Source: Defluviitaleaceae bacterium
GTDB lineage: Bacteria > Bacillota > Clostridia > Lachnospirales > UBA5962
Assembly: GCA_009779915.1 (NCBI GenBank)
Contig: WRBA01000010.1
Location: 34,236 to 98,235 of the forward strand
Direction of reading: 5' to 3'
Length of the DNA: 64,000 nucleotides
A model generated the notes under the pieces. It was not told the DNA's origin. It did no database searches and saw nothing but the letters and a program-made list of their open reading frames with translations. The position numbers and the translations under genes were made by a program. Shown piece after piece: positions 32,591 to 41,773 of this stretch (position 1 is the stretch's first letter; every line of letters starts with the position of its first letter).

Positions 32591-32752
32591 ATACACGAAT
32601 AGAGGCGCGGATAACAAGGTAGCTTCCGTATGTTAAGGGCAGGAGCGCCCGATGACGGAGGGGAATGTGTGTTCGCCGAAAGAGGGTATACGCTCTTGTA
32701 TATCTTACTTGGAGGCAGTGCTAAGTGCGCTGCTTCTGTCATACGTGAGTAT
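32591..32752 (+). promoter_or_regulatory. Lysine riboswitch (L-box) ahead of the kam operon
   Basis: The conserved lysine aptamer blocks appear in order: ATAGAGGCGCGG (32600-32610), AAGGTAGC, a P2-type stem TTCCGT...ACGGAG, TCGCCGAAAG (about 32673-32682) and CTTGGAGGCAGTGC (32708-32721). They line up with the B. subtilis lysC leader as I remember it. P5 is GCAGTGC/GCGCTGC (32715-32721 and 32727-32733). P1 can form between ATACACG (32591-32597) and CGTG-AG-TAT (32744-32752). An alternative hairpin TCATAC-GTGA-GTATGA extended by TGCT/AGCA (32731-32758) overlaps P1, P5 and the terminator arm. L-boxes upstream of lysine-catabolic genes have been reported in a few anaerobes. Confidence 0.82.
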
Positions 32753-32753
32753 G

Positions 32754-32799
32754 AAGCACTATTTTTATGAAGTATATTCATTAAAAGTAGTGCTTTTTT
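32754..32799 (+). terminator. Riboswitch-controlled intrinsic terminator
   Basis: AAGCACTA (32754-32761) pairs with TAGTGCTT (32788-32795). Inner TTTTATGAA/TTCATTAAAA pairs extend the stem and a T-tract (32794-32799) follows. The left arm overlaps the alternative hairpin of the lysine riboswitch. It lies 26 bp before the first operon gene. Confidence 0.88.
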
Positions 32800-32825
32800 A
32801 AATCTATGAATGAAGGAGACTAGAC

Positions 32826-33209
32826 ATGAAATCAATGATTAGAGTACGTATCAGTCCCGCAGACGCTCATTATGGAGGCAATCTTGTAGATGGGGCAAAA
32901 ATGCTCCAGCTTTTTGGTGATGTGGCAACGGAGCTTTTAATTAGGCGTGATGGGGACGAAGGGCTTTTTGTTGCTTATGACTCGGTGGAGTTTAAGGCTC
33001 CGGTTTATGCGGGAGACTATATTGAAGCGGTTGGTGAAATTGTGTCGCAAGGCAATTCATCACGGAAAATGAAATTTGAGGCAAGGAAAGTTATAGTGCC
33101 AAGGTATGATATAAGCGAGTCCGCTTGTGACGCTCTTGATGAGCCTGTTGTGGTTTGTATAGCAAGCGGCACCTGCGTTACGCCAAAGGATAAACAGAGA
33201 AAGGGTTGA
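32826..33209 (+). CDS. kal: 3-aminobutyryl-CoA ammonia lyase
   Basis: This 127-residue hotdog-fold protein opens with [20 protein letters not shown] and contains [22 protein letters not shown], as in Kal of lysine-fermenting bacteria. It deaminates L-3-aminobutyryl-CoA to crotonyl-CoA and ammonia. It is the first gene after the riboswitch terminator, with a GAAGGAG site, and is followed by kce after 4 bp. Confidence 0.88.
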   Translation: MKSMIRVRISPADAHYGGNLVDGAKMLQLFGDVATELLIRRDGDEGLFVAYDSVEFKAPVYAGDYIEAVGEIVSQGNSSRKMKFEARKVIVPRYDISESACDALDEPVVVCIASGTCVTPKDKQRKG

Positions 33210-33213
33210 TTTT

Positions 33214-34044
33214 ATGGAGAAACTTATAATTACTGCAGCAATTTGCGGTGCTGAGGTTACGAAGGAACATAATCCGGCGATTCCTTATACAGTGGAGGAA
33301 ATTGGAAAAGAAGCCTATTCGGCTTACAAAGCCGGTGCAAGCATAATACACCTTCATGTACGTGAAGATGACGGAACGCCAACTCAGTGCAAGGACAGGT
33401 TTGCGGCTTGTATAGCGGAGATAAGCAAGCTTTGCCCGGATGCCATAATTCAGCCATCAACCGGCGGGGCGGTGGGCATGACTAATGATGAACGCCTCCA
33501 GCCAATTGAACTTAATCCTGAAATGGCAACCCTTGACTGCGGTACATGTAATTTTGGGGGCGATGATATATTCATCAACACTGAAAATATGATTATTGAT
33601 TTCGCTCAAAAGATGATAGCCCGCGGTATTAAGCCTGAATGTGAGGTTTTTGACAAAGGAATGATAGATATGGCTATTCGCTTGTCTAAAAAAGGATTTA
33701 TTGAGACACCTATGCATTTTAACCTTGTAATGGGGGTAAACGGTGGTATTTCAGGTGAGCCGAGAGACCTTTTATTTATGCAGGAGAGCTTGCCGCCCGG
33801 CTCAACATTTACAGCCTCAGGGGTTGGGCGGTTCCAATTCCCTGTTACTACATTAGCTATACTATTAGGCGCTCATGTGAGGGTAGGCTTTGAGGATAAT
33901 ATTTATATCTCGAAAGGTGTTTTGGCAAAGTCTAACGGCGAACTTGTGGAAAAAATCGTCCGCATAGCCGCCGAATTTGGCAGAGAAATCGCAATGCCTG
34001 ACGAGGCAAGGAAAATACTGGGACTCAAAGGGAGGAATGCTTAA
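33214..34044 (+). CDS. kce: 3-keto-5-aminohexanoate cleavage enzyme
   Basis: This 276-residue TIM-barrel protein of the BKACE family has a zinc site HxH at 46-48 (SIIHLHVREDDG), PSTGGAVGMTNDERL and LGAHVRVGFEDNIYI. It condenses 3-keto-5-aminohexanoate with acetyl-CoA to give acetoacetate and 3-aminobutyryl-CoA, the substrate of Kal. The stop overlaps the kdd start by one base, so the genes are translationally coupled. Confidence 0.93.
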   Translation: MEKLIITAAICGAEVTKEHNPAIPYTVEEIGKEAYSAYKAGASIIHLHVREDDGTPTQCKDRFAACIAEISKLCPDAIIQPSTGGAVGMTNDERLQPIELNPEMATLDCGTCNFGGDDIFINTENMIIDFAQKMIARGIKPECEVFDKGMIDMAIRLSKKGFIETPMHFNLVMGVNGGISGEPRDLLFMQESLPPGSTFTASGVGRFQFPVTTLAILLGAHVRVGFEDNIYISKGVLAKSNGELVEKIVRIAAEFGREIAMPDEARKILGLKGRNA

Positions 34045-35084
34045 TGGGGCAAAAAGGCGATAAATACGGCGCGCATAGAGTTATAGAGCCGGCAGGGGTC
34101 TTGACTCAGGCGGCATGGAAAATTGATAGTGATATGAGCAAAAATTATTCTAACGAAATTTTAGTTGATGTTATTTCTCTTAATATAGACTCGTCGTCTT
34201 TCACTCAAATAAAAAGTGAGGCAGGGGGAGATAAAGAGAAAATAGGGGCAAAAATACTTGAAATAGTCTCTGAAAGAGGTAAGATGCAAAACCCTGTTAC
34301 CGGCTCCGGCGGTATGCTTATAGGTAAAATTGCCTGCCTTGGGGAAGACCTTTCAGACAGAGACTTAAAAGTAGGGGATAAGATAGCGACTTTAGTATCT
34401 CTTTCACTTACACCTCTTAAAATTGATGAGATTACAGCCATTCACAGTGATATTGACAGGGTTGATATCAAAGGGCAGGCTATACTTTTTGAAAGTGGGA
34501 TTTATGCGAAATTGCCTGATGATATGTCGGAAGCTTTGGCACTTGCGGCACTTGATGTGGCTGGGGCACCGGCGCAAACCTCAAGACTTGTTAAGGAAGG
34601 GGACTCTGTGCTTGTGTTAGGCGCGGGAGGCAAATCCGGCATACTTTGCTGCTATGAAGCTATGAAAAAAGCAGGTCCTAAGGGCAATGTAGTCGGTATG
34701 TGCCGTTCGCAAGAGGATAGAAAGAAGCTTCTTGAAAACAATTTCTGCCATGAGGTTATCCTTTCAGATGCGAGAAAGCCCCTTGATGTTTTAGAGAAAG
34801 CTCTAAAAGCAAACAGCGGCAAGGAATTTGATGTGTCAATCAGCTGTGTTAATATCCCAAGTGCGGAAATGGCGTGTATTTTACCTGTTAGAGATGATGG
34901 GGTGGTTTATTTCTTCTCAATGGCGACGGATTTTGCCAAAGCGGCTTTGGGAGCCGAAGGGGTAGGTAAAGACGTCCAAATGATAGTAGGCAATGGATAT
35001 ACAAAAAACCATGTAGATATTACCCTTGCGGCAATACGTGAAAGTCAGGCACTGCGCGATATATTTAATGCAAAATATATCTAA
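34044..35084 (+). CDS. kdd: L-erythro-3,5-diaminohexanoate dehydrogenase
   Basis: This 346-residue protein begins with DKYGAHRVIEPAGVLTQAAW, typical of Kdd, and has a Rossmann motif VLGAGGKSGILCCYEAMKKAG. It oxidatively deaminates 3,5-diaminohexanoate to 3-keto-5-aminohexanoate with NAD(P)+. It sits between kce and kamA, as in Clostridium and Fusobacterium clusters. Confidence 0.93.
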   Translation: MGQKGDKYGAHRVIEPAGVLTQAAWKIDSDMSKNYSNEILVDVISLNIDSSSFTQIKSEAGGDKEKIGAKILEIVSERGKMQNPVTGSGGMLIGKIACLGEDLSDRDLKVGDKIATLVSLSLTPLKIDEITAIHSDIDRVDIKGQAILFESGIYAKLPDDMSEALALAALDVAGAPAQTSRLVKEGDSVLVLGAGGKSGILCCYEAMKKAGPKGNVVGMCRSQEDRKKLLENNFCHEVILSDARKPLDVLEKALKANSGKEFDVSISCVNIPSAEMACILPVRDDGVVYFFSMATDFAKAALGAEGVGKDVQMIVGNGYTKNHVDITLAAIRESQALRDIFNAKYI

Positions 35085-35117
35085 ATACATCTTAATACAA
35101 TCTAGGAGGATTTTTAT

Positions 35118-36374
35118 ATGGCAAGCAGAGGACGTAATAATCTTTTTAAGGATATACCGGACAATGATTGGAATGATTGGCATTGGCAGTTAAAAAACAG
35201 AGTACAAACCCTTGAAGATCTTACGAAACTTACAAAAATAAGCAAAGACGAGGAAGAGGGCATTAAAAAATGTTTAGAGTCATTGCGTATGTCGATTACG
35301 CCGTATTATCTTTCGCTCATAGACTTAAATGATGAAAATGACCCAATCCGTAAGCAATGTGTACCTACGGTTATGGAGCTTACCCGCTCGCCGGAAGATA
35401 TTGAAGACCCCCTTCATGAAGATGGTGACTCTCCTGTTAAAGGGCTTACTCACCGTTATCCGGACAGAGTATTATTTTTAGTAACAGACCAATGTGCCAT
35501 GTATTGCCGCCATTGTACAAGAAGGCGTTTTGCAGGGCAAAATGATACGGCTGTACCAACGCCCCAGATTGACGCGGCGATTGAATATATTGCAAAAACC
35601 CCTGTTATCCGCGATGTACTTCTTTCCGGCGGGGACTGCTTGCTTTTAAGTGATGAAAAACTTGAATATATTATCAAAAAACTTCGTGAAATCCCCCATG
35701 TGGAAATAGTAAGGCTTGGCTCACGCCTTCCTGTGGTTATGCCCCAAAGGATTACGGATGATTTGGTAAATATGCTTAAAAAATATCACCCGATTTGGGT
35801 AAATACTCATTTTAACCACCCAAGTGAAATTACTCCCGAAGCGGCAGCTGCCTGCGCTAAGATGGCTGATGCAGGTATCCCTTTAGGTAACCAAAGCGTT
35901 CTCTTAGCAGGGGTGAATGATTGTGTTCATGTTATGAAAGACCTTGTACAAGGGCTTGTTAAAATGCGTGTTAGACCGTACTATATTTATCAATGCGACC
36001 TTTCCTACGGGCTTGCACATTTTAGGACTCCTGTGGCTAAAGGTATTGAAATTATTGAAGGGCTTAGAGGGCATACATCAGGCTATGCGGTGCCGACTTA
36101 TGTGGTTGATGCGCCAGGCGGCGGCGGCAAAATACCTGTTATGCCTACTTACGTAATTTCCCACGGCGTTAATACTACGATACTTAGGAATTTTGAGGGA
36201 GTTATATCGGCATACCAGGAGCCGGAACATTACGAGCATACCTGCAAATGTTCGGAATGTGAGGAAGAAAGAAAAATTAAAATGGTTGGGGTTGCGGGGC
36301 TTCATAATAAACAGCAAGTTTCCTTAGAGCCGGAAGGGCTGGAGAGGAAGCTTAGAAATAAAAATAAAGCTTAG
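35118..36374 (+). CDS. kamA: L-lysine 2,3-aminomutase
   Basis: This 418-residue radical-SAM, PLP-dependent enzyme interconverts L-alpha-lysine and L-beta-lysine. The cluster motif CxxxCxxC is at Cys126, Cys130, Cys133. The PLP lysine is Lys338 in DAPGGGGKIP. The structural zinc cysteines appear as Cys269 and Cys376/378/381 (CKCSEC). These positions agree within one residue with the Clostridium subterminale enzyme. It catalyses the first step of lysine fermentation. It has an AGGAGG site and lies between kdd and kamD. Confidence 0.97.
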   Translation: MASRGRNNLFKDIPDNDWNDWHWQLKNRVQTLEDLTKLTKISKDEEEGIKKCLESLRMSITPYYLSLIDLNDENDPIRKQCVPTVMELTRSPEDIEDPLHEDGDSPVKGLTHRYPDRVLFLVTDQCAMYCRHCTRRRFAGQNDTAVPTPQIDAAIEYIAKTPVIRDVLLSGGDCLLLSDEKLEYIIKKLREIPHVEIVRLGSRLPVVMPQRITDDLVNMLKKYHPIWVNTHFNHPSEITPEAAAACAKMADAGIPLGNQSVLLAGVNDCVHVMKDLVQGLVKMRVRPYYIYQCDLSYGLAHFRTPVAKGIEIIEGLRGHTSGYAVPTYVVDAPGGGGKIPVMPTYVISHGVNTTILRNFEGVISAYQEPEHYEHTCKCSECEEERKIKMVGVAGLHNKQQVSLEPEGLERKLRNKNKA

Positions 36375-36391
36375 AGGAGGATGCTGATAGT

Positions 36392-37957
36392 ATGAAAGGC
36401 AAACTCGGACTAAATTGGGATTTGGTAGCAAAAGCTCGTGAATGCGCCAAAAACGTAGCGGAAGATACACAAAAATTTATTGACATACATTCCACCGTAG
36501 CGGTAGAGAGAACAGTATGCCGCCTAATGGGCATAGACGATACAAATGAGGTAGGGGTACCCCTTGCAAATATCGTTGTCCAGCATATGGAAGGGCATAA
36601 ACTTTTGCCTGTAGGGGCTGCGCTTACTTTAGGTGCTGCTATGATAAGCGAAAACCTTACACCTCAGCAAATAGCCGGAAAAATCAGCGAAGGTACGCTG
36701 GATTTATCTAAAATAGCCATTGAAGATGTGGAAAAAGCTAAGAGAGCCGCTCATTCAGTTGCGGAGCAAACCGTTGCAAAAATAGCGGAGAATAGAAAAA
36801 CCAGAGAAGCTTACCTTAAAAGGCACGGTGATAAAGCAGGACCGTTGATTTATCTTATTGTTGCAACAGGCAATATTTACGAGGATGTTACCCAGGCTGT
36901 TGCTGCTGTTAAACAAGGCGCCGATGTTATTGCAGTTATCCGTACAACAGGACAAAGTCTTCTTGACTATGTGCCTTATGGTGAGACGACGGAAGGTTTT
37001 GGGGGAACCTACGCAACCCAAGCTAATTTTAAACTTATGCGTGCCGCACTTGATAAAGCCGGAGATGAAGTCGGTCGTTATGTACGCCTTTGTAACTACT
37101 GCTCAGGGCTTTGTATGCCTGAAATTGCCGCGATGGGTGCTATGGAGCGGCTGGATGTTATGCTAAATGACGCTCTTTATGGTGTTTTGTTTAGAGATAT
37201 AAATATGAAGCGTACTTTTATCGACCAAAACTTCTCAAGGATGATTAACGCCTATGCCGGAGTTATTATAAACACCGGCGAGGATAATTATTTAACCACA
37301 GCTGATGCAGTGGAGCAGGCACATACAGTTTTAGCCTCACAGTTTTTAAACGAGCAATTTGCACTTAAAGCAGGGCTTTTGGAGGAGCAAATGGGACTCG
37401 GACACGCATTCGAAATTTCACCTGATGTGGAAAACGGCTTTTTAATGGAGCTTGCCCAAGCCCAAATGGCAAGGGAAATATTCCCTAAAGCCCCGCTTAA
37501 ATATATGCCCCCTACAAAGTTTATGACTGGTGATATTTTTATGGGCAATGTTCAAAACGCGCTGTTTAATGCGGTTACTATTATGACAGGACAGCGGATA
37601 CACCTCCTTGGTATGCTTACAGAAGCTATTCACACCCCATTTATGTCGGACAGGGCATTAAGCGTTGAAAATGCCAAATATATCTTTAATACTATGGCAG
37701 ATATCAGCGGCGAAATAGAGTTTAAAGAAGGCGGCATTATACAATCACGTGCCAAAGAAGTGCTGGAGAAAGCTTATGAGTTACTTAGAGAAATTGAGAA
37801 GCGCAAAATATTTGACTCTATAGAGGGCGGCATTTTTGCTGATATTAAGCGTAAACCTGACGGGGGTAAAGGGCTTTCCGGTGTGTTTTTAAAAGGCGAT
37901 GGGTATTACAACCCATTTACCGAACTTATGGGAAAAGGCGGTGTATCCTATGAGTAA
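36392..37957 (+). CDS. kamD: D-lysine/L-beta-lysine 5,6-aminomutase alpha subunit
   Basis: This 521-residue alpha subunit begins GKLGLNWDLVAKARECAKN and contains the conserved LPVGAALTLGAAMISENLTP and YCSGLCMPEIAAMGAMERLD. With KamE it forms the adenosylcobalamin/PLP enzyme that converts L-beta-lysine to 3,5-diaminohexanoate. Length is as expected (about 516-520). The last codons overlap the kamE start by 8 bases. Confidence 0.96.
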   Translation: MKGKLGLNWDLVAKARECAKNVAEDTQKFIDIHSTVAVERTVCRLMGIDDTNEVGVPLANIVVQHMEGHKLLPVGAALTLGAAMISENLTPQQIAGKISEGTLDLSKIAIEDVEKAKRAAHSVAEQTVAKIAENRKTREAYLKRHGDKAGPLIYLIVATGNIYEDVTQAVAAVKQGADVIAVIRTTGQSLLDYVPYGETTEGFGGTYATQANFKLMRAALDKAGDEVGRYVRLCNYCSGLCMPEIAAMGAMERLDVMLNDALYGVLFRDINMKRTFIDQNFSRMINAYAGVIINTGEDNYLTTADAVEQAHTVLASQFLNEQFALKAGLLEEQMGLGHAFEISPDVENGFLMELAQAQMAREIFPKAPLKYMPPTKFMTGDIFMGNVQNALFNAVTIMTGQRIHLLGMLTEAIHTPFMSDRALSVENAKYIFNTMADISGEIEFKEGGIIQSRAKEVLEKAYELLREIEKRKIFDSIEGGIFADIKRKPDGGKGLSGVFLKGDGYYNPFTELMGKGGVSYE

Positions 37958-38717
37958 TAACGAGTTAGATAAAACCTTTGACTTATCAAGGCTTCGCCCT
38001 TACGGCGATACAATGAATGATGGCAAAGTCCAGCTTTCCTTCACCCTTCCTGTGAAAAATGATGAAAAAGGGGCGGAAGCGGCGACAGCTCTTGCCAAAA
38101 AAATGGGGCTTAAAGACCCTTTGGTGGCAGCCCAAAAAACCTTGGATGATGAGTTTAGCTTTTACATTATTTACGGTGCGCTTATTCATACTGTTGATTA
38201 CAACGAAATACAAGTAGCCGCAGTCGAAGGGGACGTTATGGGCATGACTGAGGTCTCCGATTATATTAAGCAAAATATACGGCGTAAAGTTGTTGTAATC
38301 GGCGCATCAACAGGGACGGATGCTCATACGGTAGGTATTGACGCCATTATGAATATGAAAGGCTTCGCAGGGCATTATGGTCTTGAGCGGTACGAGATGA
38401 TTGAAGCACATAATCTTGGGGCACAAGTCACAAATGAGGAATTTATCCAAAAAGCACAGGAACTTAAGGCGGATATTTTGCTTGTTTCCCAAACGGTTAC
38501 GCAAAAGGATGTTCATATACAAAATTTAACGGAGCTTGTGGAACTTTTGGAAGCCGAAGGGCTTAGGGACAAGGTGATACTTGTATGCGGGGGTCCTAGG
38601 ATTACTCATGAGCTGGCGAAAGAGCTTGGCTACGACGCAGGTTTTGGCAGCGGTAAATACGCGGAGGATGTTGCGTCTTTTGCGGTACAGGAAATGGTTA
38701 ATCGTAAATTAGTATAG
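37950..38717 (+). CDS. kamE: D-lysine/L-beta-lysine 5,6-aminomutase beta subunit
   Basis: This 255-residue B12-binding subunit carries the base-off/His-on motif DxHxxG at 124-129 (DAHTVG, His126). Lys137, eleven residues further, matches the spacing of the cobalt-binding His and PLP-binding Lys of the C. sticklandii enzyme. The C-terminal Rossmann-like cobalamin domain includes ILLVSQTVTQKD and VILVCGGPRIT. The start ATG at 37950 overlaps the kamD end and is preferred over an upstream in-frame ATG within kamD. Confidence 0.96.
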   Translation: MSNNELDKTFDLSRLRPYGDTMNDGKVQLSFTLPVKNDEKGAEAATALAKKMGLKDPLVAAQKTLDDEFSFYIIYGALIHTVDYNEIQVAAVEGDVMGMTEVSDYIKQNIRRKVVVIGASTGTDAHTVGIDAIMNMKGFAGHYGLERYEMIEAHNLGAQVTNEEFIQKAQELKADILLVSQTVTQKDVHIQNLTELVELLEAEGLRDKVILVCGGPRITHELAKELGYDAGFGSGKYAEDVASFAVQEMVNRKLV

Positions 38718-38735
38718 AAGGAGGGGCTTATACAA

Positions 38736-39422
38736 ATGGCAAAAGTAGTAACGGCAAAAGAAGCTGTAGCAGGCATAAAAGATGGTGCGAGCATTATGTT
38801 TGGCGGGTTTATGGGCTGTGGTAATGCTCATGTGTCAGTTAAAGCCTTGGCTGAAAGCGGTGTAAAAAATCTTACAATGATATGTAACGATGCCTCAATG
38901 CCAAATGGTCCTGACGGGGAAGACTATTACGGTGTTGCAAAATTAATACACAACCGGCAAGTTAAAAAGCTGATTGCAACCCATGTTGGCTTAAATCCTG
39001 AAGTAGCGCAGCAAATGAACGAGGGGACTTTGGAAGTTGTACTTGTGCCTCAAGGGTCTTTGGTGGAAATGATTCGAGCAGGGGGATATGGTCTTGGTGG
39101 TGTCCTTACATCCACAGGGATTGGCACAATTGTTGAGGATGCAGAGCATGTTCATGGAAAAATAGAGATAGACGGCAAACAATACCTTATCGAAAAGCCT
39201 GTTAGGGCAGATTTTGCTTTCATAAACGGCTATAAAGTAGATAAATCGGGCAATATGTGGTACAAAGGCACCACTCGCAATTTCAACCAAGTTATGGCTA
39301 TGGCCGCCGATACGGTTATTGCGGAAGCCGATATTTTGGTAGAAGTTGGGGAAATTGAGCCTGAAAATGTAATGACTCCCGGTATTTTGGTAAATTATAT
39401 AGTCGAGGGGAGAGTCTTATAA
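38736..39422 (+). CDS. atoD: Acetoacetate/butyryl-CoA CoA-transferase subunit A
   Basis: This 228-residue family I CoA-transferase alpha subunit has ASIMFGGFMGCGNAHV, the oxyanion-region VPQGSLVEMIRAGGYGLGG and the C-terminal PENVMTPGILVNYIV. With the beta subunit it moves CoA from butyryl-CoA to the acetoacetate released by Kce. It overlaps atoA (the atoA ATG lies one base after its stop region). Confidence 0.93.
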   Translation: MAKVVTAKEAVAGIKDGASIMFGGFMGCGNAHVSVKALAESGVKNLTMICNDASMPNGPDGEDYYGVAKLIHNRQVKKLIATHVGLNPEVAQQMNEGTLEVVLVPQGSLVEMIRAGGYGLGGVLTSTGIGTIVEDAEHVHGKIEIDGKQYLIEKPVRADFAFINGYKVDKSGNMWYKGTTRNFNQVMAMAADTVIAEADILVEVGEIEPENVMTPGILVNYIVEGRVL

Positions 39423-40084
39423 TGGATAGAGGTCTGATTAAGGATTATATTGCTAAAAGAGTGGCAAAAGAGCTTAAAGACGGCGATGTTGTGAACCTCG
39501 GCATTGGTCTTCCTACTCTTGTGCCAAGTTATTTGACCGAAGGGGTTAATCTTGTTTTACAGTCGGAAAACGGGATTATTGGCACGGGAGCAAAACCATC
39601 GCCTGAAGATGAGCAGCCTTTTTATGTAACAGATGCGGGAGGGAGACCATCATCTGTTGCTCCAGGCGGTTCATTTATCGACTCCGCTGTATCTTTTGGG
39701 CTTATACGTGGCGGGCATGTTGATGTTACCATCCTGGGTGCCTTGGAAGTGGATGAAAAAGGCAATCTTTCAAACTGGATAATTCCCGGAAAAATGGTGC
39801 CCGGCATGGGCGGTGCCATGGATTTGGTTGTTGGTGCGAAAAAAGTTATACTGGCAATGGAGCACACGGCAAAAGGTGCGCCAAAGATACTTAAAGAGTG
39901 CCGATTGCCTTATACGGCGGTAAATTGTGTTGATTTAATAGTTACTGAAATGGGTGTTATTGAAGTAACTCCGGCAGGGCTTGTACTTAAGGAAATTAAT
40001 CCGGAGTTTAGCCCTGAGCAGGTTCAAGCAGCAACGGAAGCAGAGTTGATTGTTTCGCCTAATCTTGTGCATATTCAGGCATGA
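39422..40084 (+). CDS. atoA: Acetoacetate/butyryl-CoA CoA-transferase subunit B
   Basis: This 220-residue family I CoA-transferase beta subunit has the catalytic glutamate in LQSENGIIGTG (Glu49). It also has VNLGIGLPTLVPSYL, GSFIDSAVSFGLIRGGHVD and PGMGGAMDLVVGAKK. It closes the lysine pathway by activating acetoacetate for thiolysis. The genes for thiolase, crotonyl-CoA reduction and butyrate formation are not in this window. Confidence 0.94.
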   Translation: MDRGLIKDYIAKRVAKELKDGDVVNLGIGLPTLVPSYLTEGVNLVLQSENGIIGTGAKPSPEDEQPFYVTDAGGRPSSVAPGGSFIDSAVSFGLIRGGHVDVTILGALEVDEKGNLSNWIIPGKMVPGMGGAMDLVVGAKKVILAMEHTAKGAPKILKECRLPYTAVNCVDLIVTEMGVIEVTPAGLVLKEINPEFSPEQVQAATEAELIVSPNLVHIQA

Positions 40085-40272
40085 GCGGTAAAAAGCTGTT
40101 AATATTGCTTGCTGCGGTTAGTTTAATCGCAGCAAGCTTTTTTGCTCCTGTTAGATTTTTGTTGCTGTATATAAAAAATCTCTGCGGCGTTTGGGATTAC
40201 CGCAAGGGGCTTGATATATCGGTTCTAACATCGGGACAAAATGTCCCTAAGCTGGCGAAGGAATTTTCGTAG
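40081..40272 (+). CDS. Possible small secreted or membrane protein, 63 aa
   Basis: An ATGA overlap with atoA opens a 63-codon frame. The start MSGKKLLILLAAVSLIAASF is signal-like or a membrane helix. The rest (YRKGLDISVLTSGQNVPKLA) is polar. Start overlap and an N-terminal hydrophobic segment favour a real gene; lack of a recognised family and of a clear ribosome site argue against. Low confidence. Confidence 0.4.
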   Translation: MSGKKLLILLAAVSLIAASFFAPVRFLLLYIKNLCGVWDYRKGLDISVLTSGQNVPKLAKEFS

Positions 40273-40289
40273 AATTGTTCATGCTTTTA

Positions 40290-40298
40290 TGCTATACT
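40290..40298 (+). promoter_or_regulatory. Extended -10 promoter upstream of the 138-aa membrane gene
   Basis: TGCTATACT preceded by TTTTA forms an extended -10 (TGnTATACT). The same TTATGCTATACT string recurs at 62624-62635. No good -35 is present at standard spacing, as is common for extended -10 promoters. Confidence 0.45.
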
Positions 40299-40336
40299 GT
40301 ACTAGTGAATTTATGCGTTAGTGAGGGGAGTTGCGT

Positions 40337-40747
40337 TTGTTGGATAATTTACAAAGAAAAATAATCATGAAATCATTACTCGTATGGTTGCTGATTCTCC
40401 CTTTTGCAATATTAAACGGTGGATTGAGAAATGAAGTCATTGAGCCTATGTTTGGTTGGGTTGCAGAACCCATAAGCGGAATTATTCTCTGCACTTTCAT
40501 TTTTTTGCTTTGCTTATTTTTGATACCACGTTTAGGAAATGGAAATAAGAAAACATATATTGTCATGGGCTGTATATGGATTATGCTGACTATTGTAATT
40601 GAATTTATCATAGGGTTCATTGAAGGTAATACATTTAATGAACTCCTTGCCGCCTATGATATAACAACAGGAAATTTATGGGTGCTTGTATTGATAATAA
40701 CAGCCGTATCTCCATATCTATCAGCTAAAATCAAACGAATAGTTTAG
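40337..40747 (+). CDS. Uncharacterised four-helix membrane protein
   Basis: A protein of about 136 residues has four hydrophobic segments (SLLVWLLILPFAILNGG, ISGIILCTFIFLLCLFLI, IVMGCIWIMLTIVIEFIIGF, LWVLVLIITAVSPYL). The start is uncertain: TTG at 40337 has good spacing from GAGGGG, and an ATG at 40367 is another option. I recall similar small membrane proteins in Gram-positive bacteria without assigned function. Confidence 0.6.
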   Translation: MLDNLQRKIIMKSLLVWLLILPFAILNGGLRNEVIEPMFGWVAEPISGIILCTFIFLLCLFLIPRLGNGNKKTYIVMGCIWIMLTIVIEFIIGFIEGNTFNELLAAYDITTGNLWVLVLIITAVSPYLSAKIKRIV

Positions 40748-40864
40748 TCATTCTGCCGTCGCTGGCGGTGGTGTTACCACAGCAAATATATTTCGAGGTG
40801 AGGGATAGGGCATGGTCGTAATAATAACATCTGCAATTTGTAGTATAGTTGCAATTACATAGCC

Positions 40865-41719
40865 ATGAAAAAATCCGAATACTACACAAAAATATTTGAG
40901 AAAAATATAGATATACTTAAATGCCCTATTTGTCATGATAAATTTCATCTTTTAGGTGCATCTTTGTGCTGCAAATCCGGTCATACCTTCGATTTATCGT
41001 CTAAAGGCTCCATAAACCTGCTCTACCCGCCTAAAAAGCCGGACAGTATTTACTCTGCTGAGCTGTGGGCTAACCGTGAAGCCGTGTTCTTGGCAGGCTT
41101 TTTTGAGCCTTTGATAAGAGAGGCAGCAGATATTATAGCAAACAATGGTCTTTCTAACCCTACCATAACCGACTTAGGCTGCGGCGAAGGCTCATTTCTG
41201 CGTGAGATTGCGAAGCGAACAGGGGCAAAAGCATCTATAGGCATTGATATATCAAAAGAGGCAATAAACCGTGCTGTATCTAAGTCTGTTTTCCCTGCTA
41301 TGTGGGTTGTATCTAATATTGCAGCATTACCTTTGGCGGACAATAGTGTAGATGCGGCTATAACCATGCTTTCACCTTCCAACTACGCCGAATGCTGCCG
41401 TGTTGTTAAAAACGGCGGTTTAATAATAAAAATCCTGCCGGGCAAAAATTATCTTGCTGAAATAAGGGCAGCATTGTTTGAAAATGAGCAAAGCGAAGAC
41501 TTTGTCAACACAGAGACAACATCTCTTTTTAAAACAGTCTTTGGTAAGGTTAACGAGAGAAATATTTCTTATTCTTTTGAAGCGTCGGTTGATATGCTTC
41601 CCAAAATTTTCGCTATGACTCCAATGTCTGAGGGGCACGGTTATCCGATAGATTTACTAAATACGACGCAATACATCTCAGCAGATTTTAAGATTCTTTG
41701 CTCAACTTTAATTAAATAA
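40865..41719 (+). CDS. RlmA-like 23S rRNA (guanine-N1) methyltransferase
   Basis: This 284-residue protein has an N-terminal zinc finger (Cys20, Cys23, Cys36, His40 in LKCPICHDK and CCKSGHTFD) and the conserved GSINLLYP. A SAM-binding domain follows with DLGCGEGSFLREIAKR and DISKEAINRA. RlmA enzymes methylate G745 or G748 in helix 35 of 23S rRNA; the Gram-positive type can influence tylosin resistance. Which base is modified cannot be told. No strong ribosome site precedes the ATG. Confidence 0.83.
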   Translation: MKKSEYYTKIFEKNIDILKCPICHDKFHLLGASLCCKSGHTFDLSSKGSINLLYPPKKPDSIYSAELWANREAVFLAGFFEPLIREAADIIANNGLSNPTITDLGCGEGSFLREIAKRTGAKASIGIDISKEAINRAVSKSVFPAMWVVSNIAALPLADNSVDAAITMLSPSNYAECCRVVKNGGLIIKILPGKNYLAEIRAALFENEQSEDFVNTETTSLFKTVFGKVNERNISYSFEASVDMLPKIFAMTPMSEGHGYPIDLLNTTQYISADFKILCSTLIK

Positions 41720-41773
41720 TAACATTTTACACATACTATCACAAATGAAGCTCTAAACGGAGGGTATATACTA

